Positions 1 to 9,400 of a stretch of 64,000 nucleotides of DNA are shown piece after piece (positions within the stretch are counted from its first letter, which is position 1; each line of letters begins with the position of its first letter). The notes under the pieces are model-generated. The model saw nothing but the letters and a program-made list of their open reading frames with translations, was not told where the DNA came from and did no database searches. The position numbers were made by a program, and so were the translations under genes. Source of the DNA: Haliclystus octoradiatus (Eukaryota; Cnidaria; Staurozoa; Stauromedusae; Haliclystidae); contig OU744446.1 in NCBI GenBank assembly GCA_916610825.1, positions 22,515,223-22,579,222 of the forward strand, given 5' to 3'.

Positions 1-750
1 TTGATTCTGATATTCATTTGTTCGCAGCCCAATGAGACACAGAACAAAAACAATAAAGAGACACAGACAAAAGTGACTATACGAACAATGCTCTTTTTTA
101 ATCACTAATCTTAATCTGTAAACTCTTAAGCTTGGCAACGCCCTTTATTCCAATTGCGGTAGGTCAGAAACTCCGTTGGTAGTACCTTCGCTGTTTTAGA
201 ACGGTAGCCCAGACTTTCAAGAGAATTGCAAGGGCTACAGCCTGCCGTGTAAAAACTGTAGAGTTGACTGTTTAAAGTCGACCAGTCATTTAGTTGGATC
301 GCAGCAGTGTGATCGCGGAATGCACAATCATAGGTAAGTCATGCAATTGCCACTGAATTGTCGATGCGTACAAATAAAATAATTAGCAGCTTATAAAGGG
401 ATAAGTCGTTCCATTGATGAAGGAAATGGTTGGTCATTATCATAACCAACACACTAAACGCCTCCACCCAGGTAACGATATCCTCAATTTTTGACATTGG
501 CTACGTGTCATCGACGCGCACACCACCTTACCATCCATAGCCGTGTGTTGCTCTTGTGTGCCGTCTAATGTACTCCAATGTAATACATCTTCCAGCTCTA
601 CAAATGTGCCATTCACTACTAGTGTGACAATTTTTAATGTGGCTAAATCAAAGATTTAAATGAAGTTAAAATGATGTATGGTGTGCTACTGTTAGGCTAT
701 CTAGGACCTGTTTAATAGTAGCGGAAGTGAACAAGATGCAATGATAAAAC
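1..750. other. Noncoding sequence at left edge
   Basis: I see no convincing coding exon, RNA gene or repeat in this stretch. Reading frames are short and broken. It would be the 5' flank of COPS8 if the tentative first exon at 763-792 is right. Confidence 0.4.
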
Positions 751-762
751 CGCAACAGATTA

Positions 763-792
763 GCGGATCAGCTACTGAAGCAATACGAGTCG
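763..792 (+). CDS. COPS8: Tentative first coding exon fragment of COPS8
   Basis: The frame ending at 792 reads ADQLLKQYES and is followed directly by a consensus donor (gtgagt at 793). CSN8 proteins begin with a helix of the form LL-x-Q-C/Y-E just before the segment encoded by the exon at 3495, and the frame ends in phase 0, as that exon requires. The frame is open back to a TAA at 745-747 and has no ATG, so either a further 5' exon joins near 759 (a weak cag acceptor is there) or the start lies elsewhere. Placement rests on ten residues and the donor only. The competing ATG at 741 gives an unrelated peptide in the wrong phase. Confidence 0.4.
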
Positions 793-1102
793 GTGAGTGT
801 AACAGTACCCTTTTGTACATGTGCGCATGTCCCAAAGGCCTGGGTGTGCTAATCACTCTTGCGTGACCTAGCTTGCTAGTTGCTTTTGAGAAGCTCTTGG
901 ATTTTCATGTTGCTACCTCTTTGAAAATTGTGAAGATCTTGCCTCTGCTAATTCCTGGCATATCACTCTACTACATACTATCATGTGCTGTGCTACATGT
1001 GCAATAACATTTTCTAATTGTCTCAGTCAAATGCAATGTGGCATCCTATGCTTGACATCAAGGTGTGCCGGTGCTAAACTGCACATTGTCATCATTTTAG
1101 TT

Positions 1103-1255
1103 TATGTGCTATACTGCACTTGTATAGTATGTGCTATACTGCACAGTATGAAGTATGTGTTATACTACACAGATTCATCATTATATATTAGTATGTGCTA
1201 CACTGCACATTATGGATTATGTGTTATACTGCACTTGAGGAAATTGCTATACTGC
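1103..1255. repeat. Degenerate direct repeat, unit TATGTGCTATACTGCAC
   Basis: Five near-identical 17-bp words start at 1103, 1128, 1154, 1192 and 1218, and a truncated sixth lies near 1243. Spacing is 25-26 bp with one 38-bp step. Variation is confined to one or two positions (C/T in gtgYta, G/A in ctRcac). No coding potential was recognised. It lies in the presumed first intron of COPS8. Confidence 0.75.
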
Positions 1256-1348
1256 AATGAGGCTAACCGATGTTGCAACTGATCAATTGTGTCCACACCC
1301 TCCCTCTAGTGAGAATTTCGGAACAAATGAATGCAAAGGCCACATACC

Positions 1349-1505
1349 TTAACTGTCTTGAGGTGACTGACCTGATACATCATCTTGATTTACTGTTTCG
1401 TTGTGTGAGGCAGCATTATTTGTTGGCCCTGAAATAGCTGTAACTACTGCAGGTACCAGTGCGTCAATTAGCAATTGGCGATCTCTAGCTGACAGTGCCA
1501 CCGAC
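1349..1505 (-). other. Coding-like fragment beside the Tigger palindrome
   Basis: Read on the minus strand, the frame that leaves the left palindrome arm continues for about 51 residues (SVALSARDRQLLIDALVPAV and onward) to a TAA. A gtatgt donor-like site overlaps the stop. The composition looks like real protein, but I do not recognise the family. On the other side of the palindrome (2593-2711, minus) another basic coding-like stretch begins KKRTLLSDEFKETKGKQWKP. The two could be parts of one disrupted gene or of a transposon protein. No frame joins them cleanly. Confidence 0.3.
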
Positions 1506-2592
1506 TGCTGTTGAGTTGGGTTGTCTTTTAAATTTCTTGATCCCATCATCCTTCCATCTTGCGAGTTTATCGAGTTGCAAGGCATATTAACTTTAAATAT
1601 TGCGAATCGCGGATGATAGTTTTCACTTAGAGCAGATGTGGGCAAATTGCAGATGTAGAGCAGACCAGTCTCATCCATATTGGAGATATCTTTTACATCG
1701 TAACCTTCAGTTAAAAAAGGGAGCTTATCAAGCGAATCATTTGAAATATTTGTCACTAACATCTTTCTTCACCGGTTATGATGTTTACAGAATGCCACAA
1801 GCCAACCATTTGAAGCAATCGTTTTAGCTCTCCAGGTGTGTTACTTTCATATTCATCAAGTAATTTTCATTTGCATTTCAACACATTTCAAACTTTAGTT
1901 CGTCTGACTTTGAACTAATCAACAAGTTTTCTATCACTAATGGCGAAGAACCACTGCTGTCTGATAAATATATCATTTCAACTTTCTGATCTACTGTCAA
2001 TGTTGTTTGTTGATTTTTTGCCATATTTACAACTTGTAGACACTTGTTGACAATTCAAACTTCTGGAGTTGAAATTGAAGAAGTGATGGTCCTTTTTCTG
2101 CATTCACAATGTGAACACCTTAAACGATGTGTTAAAGATATGTACTTAGCAAATATTTTGCCTTTTGAAAACTTGTTGATTAGTTCAAAGTCAGACGAAC
2201 TAAAGTTTGAAATGTGTTGAAATGCAAATGAAAATTACTTGATGAATATGAATGTAACACACCTGGAGAGCTAAAACAATTGCTTCAAATGGTTGGCTTG
2301 TGGCATTCTGTAAACATCATAACCGGTGAAGAAAGATGTTAGTGACAAATATTTCAAATGATTCGCTTGATAAGCTCCCTTTTTTAACTCAAGGTTACGA
2401 TGTAAAAGATATCCTCAATATGGATGAGACTGGTCTGCTATACATCTGCAATTTGCTCACATCTGCTCTAAGTGAAAACTATCATCCGCGATTCGCAATA
2501 TTTAAAGTTAATATGCCTTGCAACTCAAGAAACTCGCAAGATGGAAGGATGGTGGGATCAAGAAATTTAAAAGACAACCCAACTCAACAGCA
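1506..2592. mobile_element. Palindromic Tigger/pogo transposase fragment
   Basis: Two arms of about 426 bp (1506-1931 and 2167-2592) are near-perfect reverse complements around a 235-bp spacer. Each arm encodes the same transposase piece, on the minus strand at left and the plus strand at right: a CENPB-type helix-turn-helix end (ASNGWLVAFCKHHNR), an in-frame stop in the right arm, then LPFL-x-(E/Q)-GYDVKDI and MDETGLLYICNL. The MDETGL segment is the first catalytic aspartate motif of the Tigger branch of the Tc1/mariner-pogo superfamily. The copies differ at about five residues (for example E/Q, S/L, P/L). The rest of the DDE domain is missing, so neither copy is active. The structure looks like a snap-back duplication rather than terminal inverted repeats, because the arms are coding sequence. 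Confidence 0.8.
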
Positions 2593-3046
2593 GACATACT
2601 CATTGTTTACTTTTTTAGAACCTGATTTTGACTTTAATTCTTGAGGTTTCCATTGCTTCCCCTTTGTTTCTTTGAACTCATCAGACAAAAGCGTTCTCTT
2701 TTTCTGTTCAGTTGAGACACTTTGTTTTGCGATGGATGTCTTTCATCGCTCACTATTGCTACAGACAAGGAGAATATAAGTAGAGCTGTTACTTATTATG
2801 TTATGGAAACAGACGGTATAAGACAATGTACAATGTACATATTATGTATGATTTGTTCTTATAATAAGAAGCGGTGCAGTCTGGCAGAATCTCAAGTACA
2901 AAAGATTTAGATGGTATTTTCGCAAACAGTGTTTTATTGCTTGGATCAGCCGGCAACATTTAAATGCTTCGTTGAATTATATAGTCATTAATATACTGTG
3001 CCGTAGTGGTTAGTAAGATAATATGTAGCAAAAATCAAAATATCAC

Positions 3047-3131
3047 CTGAGCCGCATTCTGAACAAATTTGTTGTAGTTGCCAAATCTGTAGTTGCCGAG
3101 CAATCTCCCATCCACAGCTTGAACAAAACAT
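3047..3131 (-). CDS. Possible zinc-ribbon first exon
   Basis: On the minus strand an ATG at 3131 opens a frame of 28 codons with two CxxC pairs (MFCSSCGW and ICSECGS), ending at a gtgat donor-like site (phase 1). The paired CxxC spacing resembles a zinc ribbon. No downstream exon in matching phase was found towards the left: the coding-like stretch at 2593-2711 is in a different phase. It lies inside the presumed first intron of COPS8 on the opposite strand. It could be a chance frame or a transposon-derived exon. Confidence 0.25.
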
Positions 3132-3494
3132 TTCAACAATTAATCTTTCTAATAGGGATCGGTCAAACTATATTATAGTACATATAGCTGCTAATATACT
3201 GACAAAGAGCAGCAAATAACTTTTATAGAGAACTCTTACTCTTTATACCTTACCAGATATATAATTGTTTCTTTTAAATTTCATTGCTATACCGTTCTTG
3301 ATTGTCCTTTGCCATTTGACGAAGTGAATATAAACTGAGCATGCGCAAATCAAACAAATAATGTACCGTTTACAGGATTTGATAATTACATTGATCAATT
3401 AGTGAATCTGACACATGTCTCTGTGATAGAAATAGTCGAAGTAGATCAATTTGTTCATTGAGCGTGCATTGAAATATAAATGCTTTATTTGTAG

Positions 3495-6400
3495 AACCAA
3501 AGTGGCAGTGGAATTTCATCTTTGTACAAAAGACTTCTGTTACTCTACTTACTTCAAAATGACACGTAAGCTATTGAGAAACGTTTTATTAAAACAAATT
3601 AATGTGGTGTCTTGCTTTTTTTTATGAACGAGAGACAGGTTATGAGCGAAGAGCAAATCATTTGTAAATTCTTAACTCTTAGAATTCTGATGCTCACGAA
3701 AGACCTCATTTTCCTGAATTGCTAGATCGACTACAACAGATAGCCAAAACAAACTTTCCTAAAACGGCAGCAGAATCATTACAATCGTTGCATGAAGACT
3801 GGAAGGCAGTAATTCAAAGGATATTCGAAGAACTAAAGGAAAGGGAGAAGGAATTATCAATTAAAGAAGAAGAACTAATGCTTTGAATGAGCTAAAGTAT
3901 TAGTTCTTCTTCTCTACTTCTAGAACTGTATGAAAATATATGAAATGTCAAAGTATGCCAAAGAGCATGGTAGTGTGGTCAATACCTCAAACCATGCAGA
4001 TACTTCTACAAATTCAATATTTAGAACAGAAAATTTGACTGAGATGCGGCTGAGAATAAATAACTTTGGCTAAATAGATGAGACAGAAAGAAAAGCTAAT
4101 AAAACTAGATGCATTCAAGCCAATTTGGATTGAGTCATGCTGAAAAGTCATTGGCTAAGGTTGTGTAGTATATCAAAGGCAAAACATGAGTTCGTTCAAA
4201 TGTAACAATAACGTACACAATTCAATAATGGTTTGCACATGGTCGTAAGACTATTAGATAGATATGTCATTAACAGATGACACGTCAATCAAACATTACA
4301 GGTCTGTTTAACACTACATATCTTTGATATACTGAATCTCTACTGAAAACATACTGGAATGGCATTGGGTACTGAAACCATACTTAAATTCCCCAGACAC
4401 TTTACTCTGGATTCTTCTCCTTCAGCTGGAATACTACTAAAACGCATTAAAGCTTGAAAGCTACTGAAAAATGCCCAATGCAGTAGCTTATTCAGTACGT
4501 TTTCAGTATGTTTTCAGATCTTCAAAATTCGTAGTGAAATATGGCTGAAGTTGCATTTCTACAATAGAGCAAACTAGTTTAATTGACTAGCGTTTATTAA
4601 AATCTCTATTGAAAATTATTGGGTTCTATTATAGTGTTCAAATCCAGCTTGTGAAGCCCGATCTAGGCCTACTGTGTGTTTTCTTCATGACATTCATTTA
4701 CTTACTTATTTTTAGAATATCTGCAAAATTTCTTTGGAAAAGAATTTCTTTACAAATCAAAGAGGTAATTTAAATATATGAGATTCATTAATTTATTATC
4801 GCCACTTTATTATATGATGTTGACTTGACGATGCAAAGCCCCACAAGAAATACATTTATTGGCATAGCAATATTGGATATAAGTATTGGACCGAAATGAA
4901 CATAAGTATCCCCAAGAATCAACAAATAACAAAGCTATTAGCATTACAGGTTACTTCTTCACGGCTTACCCAACCATTGAGCATCATTCTAGCATTGGTA
5001 CCAGCGGTGTGAAAACTGAACAACTCATGATTCATTGTTAACCGGTCTTGGAGATGGCATGACGCGGCATGTTCACAAAAATCTCTATCGTAACAGTGCC
5101 ACGCTTTTCCATAAAACTGACGTTGAGCGAGTATGCCCCTGCGAAAAAAATCCATGAGTTCATGAACATTTCATGAACTTCATGAACAGTTCATGAACAT
5201 TTTTTTGTTGGTTCATGAATAGTTCATGAACACTTCATGAACCGGTTCATGAACTGGTTCATGAACGTGTAATTGCCTAAAAGTTCATGAACAGTTCATG
5301 AACTGTTCATGAACAATTCATGAATTTATATGAACGAACATGAATTTAAATGAACAGCATTTATAAATTAAAAACTAACTTCGCCAAACGAATATGTACG
5401 TTTAATACTAATTGTTAATCCATTGGCCTAATATCACCTTTATAACAGAATACAGTATCAAATTTATAAGACAACATAATTGAGATGTATTATTAGTCAG
5501 GTTTATAGTAACATGATCTTTTTGTGTAACACTTCATCCCCAACCATCCTTCAATTAATCAATTAATTTTAATAGGATTCAATAACATCACACATGTGTA
5601 TGATAGAAAACATTTTATGTTTTGCAAGGGTAAAATGCAAGCATTGATTCTGGTTAGCTTCCAAAAATATATTTGTTGGAAATTCATCAACCTTTTTCTC
5701 TTAATTATCTTCGCAAATAACAACCAAACTACCAAATTGCTACTTATGGGCCCAATGATTCTATTGTGACATTTTTATTACCAGTAACAATCGGCGTCCG
5801 ACAAAAGGTTTAGCCTTCCGGAATCTTGAGCAACATTGTACATTTTTTTCTGAATTTTTCGTTGAGGTTTGGCCTATAAATCAAAAATTTATCAATTTTC
5901 TTCTGAATTTGCTCTAGCCTTCCGAGATCTAGGATCCCAGGATACCCACTTTTTTTGGACCCTCAGGTAACAATGATCACGATAAAAAATTAACGGAAGT
6001 TAAGTACTTCTGCGGAAAATCCAGCTCATGGCAATATTAATTATTAACTACAGATTAACTACAGGTATGCTAAATATTATATCTTCAAATGACGTATTGA
6101 CTTTTAGACTTTGTCAGTAACTGGATTATTTGTTGATTTTACATTGATAATATACAGTAGCTTGTTTTCTTTCTCAACTTCCAGAATGATAGAGATTTAG
6201 AAAAAGTATGGTCACTAGGAAAGCTTCTTTGGCAACGCAATTTTGAACAGATCTTTCCATTGCTAAATATGGAATGGCCTGGTGAATTGCAGCCACTGAT
6301 AATCCAATTGAAAGGTAATATTCACTTTTAGAATGGCTATGTACAAGTTATGTAATCATAGTAATTAAGTAATCATATTCATGCCATATTGTGGGAATAA

Positions 6401-9400
6401 GTGATTGACTGTTTGTGTGATAGTCAGGCTACCTCATCTTTAATGGAACTAGATCAAACTCTTATTAGACAATAATAATACTCACCATTGATTTTATATT
6501 TCACAGAATATAAAATAATGTAATGATTTTGAATTTTGTGGCATCTTGAATATTTAATTAAGACCCAATTAAATTTAATTTGGACATCAACATTCTCGTG
6601 GTGATAATGCATGGCAGTCAATAATGCCCTGCCATCGTAACAATTAATTTGCACGCCATTTTGTTCCTTACCGTTGACAAATGGTAGAGATCTCGTCATG
6701 TTTATGCAATTGTTTATTTCATAACATTTTGAAATATTCTGTCTCTGTAAGGGAACATCGCAAAACTTTATACCAGTCCTACAAACCCAAATTATCTCTA
6801 AACAAATGAGAACTCAGATAACTATATAAAACATCTGTTTTGTTAGAAATCATTGGTTAATGTTACTTGTAAACCCACTGATACTTTCAAACCCCAGACC
6901 CTCCCTTGATAGTGTTTGAAAGTAGTGCTTTGTTAGTAGGAGATTATTACTACCTTGATACATATGTACATCATGCAAGGTCTATCGTTGAACCAAGCCC
7001 ACAGATCAACCGGGGTGATGCAACTAATAGAGTTGTGAAAAGGATAACCTGCTAACAGATGAAAGGTCTAGTTTTTAACATTTTAGCAAAACCAGACAAA
7101 AATTGTTCTTTTAATATTCATCCTGGTTTTACTTTGTTGAATAATTTCATCAAATTTTAAAACTGAAACAAATTAATTCTATCATAAATGTGAGTTATAT
7201 ATGAAAACATTTGAATGCGGCTTTGGGTAAGGACGCGTTTATGGAAGCTCCTCTTTAATTGTATATTATTGCTAATTATTTACTTATGTTTCATGTATAA
7301 CTTATCATTTATATTTCATTTGTTACATTGTTAATATTTTACAAAAACATTTATGGTGATTAACCCGGCTGATTTTGCTATTTTATGGAGTTTCATGTTC
7401 AAGAAATACTCAATGGTGACGGAATTAGACTTTGATTTATTTTTACGCAGCTCGGCCTTTATATTATATTACAATCCATTTGGATTTCAGTTACAAATTA
7501 TACTCTGGCAACTGAAAATTTTTTTGTTCGATTGTTGTTACTACGTGCATTTATTTGGATTTAAATATATATGGTTAAATTGTCTAGATTCTGTTTTTAA
7601 ATTTTACTATTTTCTACATTATGGGTTCTAGAAAAAACATAACAATCTTCTCCGTCATTCTATTTTTCGATTTCAAAGTCGAACAGAGAATAGAATGCTG
7701 ATAGAACAGACACACAGAGAATAAAAGATTTTAGATGAGAACAATCTATCTACATATATTTTACAATTACTTTTGATACGTGATGACATTGAAACAAGCC
7801 CTGGACCCAATGTAACATCCTTAAAGGACAATCTTCATAATTTCCTCCAAAAATGGATTCCTCTCTATTAGATATACCTGGTTATAATTTGTATCGCAAA
7901 GATGGAAATGATGGAAGGAAATATGGAGATATTGCCGTCTACATTTCTTCAAGAATTGAAGTCGAAGTAAGACATGATTTAAACAATTCGAATAGTGGAA
8001 TTTCCAAACTGCTAGGGATAGAAATTATTTTCAAGTCTGCCAAACCATTTTTGATTGGTATATGCTATCGACCACCTGATGCTGACACTAATTGCTTAGC
8101 TGATTGCATATCATATGCTACATCGTCCAACAGGAATACTCTCATTTGTGGAGACTTTAATATTAATCTAAAAGATTGCACTGAAAGAAAGAAAGCTAAT
8201 ATTTTATTAAATGACTTAAATTTCAAGCAACTCATCGAAGATCCTACTAGATTGGCATTTAATAGCAAGAATAACAAAAGCAGCCAAACATTAATTGATC
8301 ACACTTATGTGAATGAACCCAAACATTTCCAACAAAGTGGCGTAATTCCTTCGTGCTTGAGTGATCATGATTTGATATATACTATACGCTGCCATTATCG
8401 TTTAACCTCTAAGTTCAATACATCAAGTTGGGTACAATTTCGTAGTTACAAAAAGCTAAACTCTGAACAGTTTTGCAAAGATTTATTGGAATCATCAATA
8501 AGACAGTCACCCTAAGCCAGTGACGTTGGCACTTGTCTGAATTCATTTACTCATACTTTTTTAGATATTATTAATTAACAATCATGCACCAATACGTTCT
8601 AAACGATTCAAAAAATGACAGCACCATGGATGAACGGGGACATAATCGAAGCTATGCATGAAAGAGATTATAGGTATATAAAATTTAGAAGATCAATCAA
8701 GCATAGATCACACTAACTTTAAAAGAATCAGAAACAATTTCCAGAAATTAGTAAAATATGCCAGATCATCGAATCATTCTAAGTTGATAACCAATCATTG
8801 AGAGACTCACCTTGTTCTGCTTTCTGCTTGGAAAGAAATTAAAAAACTTTTACCTCAACCATTAAACGTGAAGCCAGCAGAATTACTGGTTAAAGAAAAA
8901 TTAATTACGAATAAAAAAGAAATATTTTTGAGATAAATGACAGCGATAAAAGAGACATAATTGGCAATATTTCGTTATCTTCATAATAACATCGCCAGGC
9001 AAGAGAGTGATAAAGGAAATTTACAAAATATATATAGTAAATCTAAATACAGCGTGAAATTATAACAAAAGAGTGCTAATAATTAAACAAGGAGCCGGGA
9101 TTTCGCAGAGTCTAATTGTGTGTTGAGTGTAGGCTTGATCTGCCGAATCGCAAGCATTTCATGAATAAGGCAATCAAAGCGATTTTTGCATTGTTTAATT
9201 ACTCTGAAATTTTTATGGCAATCGCGGACAGTGATACCATAAGAATGTCGAAGATGCGATCCAATAGCTGATCCGCTATGTCAGTCAATGCGTTGATGTA
9301 AGTGTTGGCAAGTGAAGCCAACATAACTTGCATCACACAAGTCAAATTGAAAACAATAGTTTACGCTGTATTTAGATTCTCTATATATATTTTGTAAATT

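Noticed and set aside
3559-3886. MLK-like exon as an alternative exon of COPS8
   Set aside because: Joining the COPS8 exon that ends at 3565 (phase 2) to 3683 gives an immediate stop or the wrong frame.
6454-6699. Minus-strand frame with an ankyrin-like look (INCYDGRALLTAMHYHHENV)
   Set aside because: Only one partial repeat, no splice context, and it lies in a COPS8 intron. Probably chance.
7353-7631. Hydrophobic 92-residue plus-strand frame
   Set aside because: AT-rich Phe/Tyr/Leu composition is what random AT-rich DNA gives; no motif was recognised.
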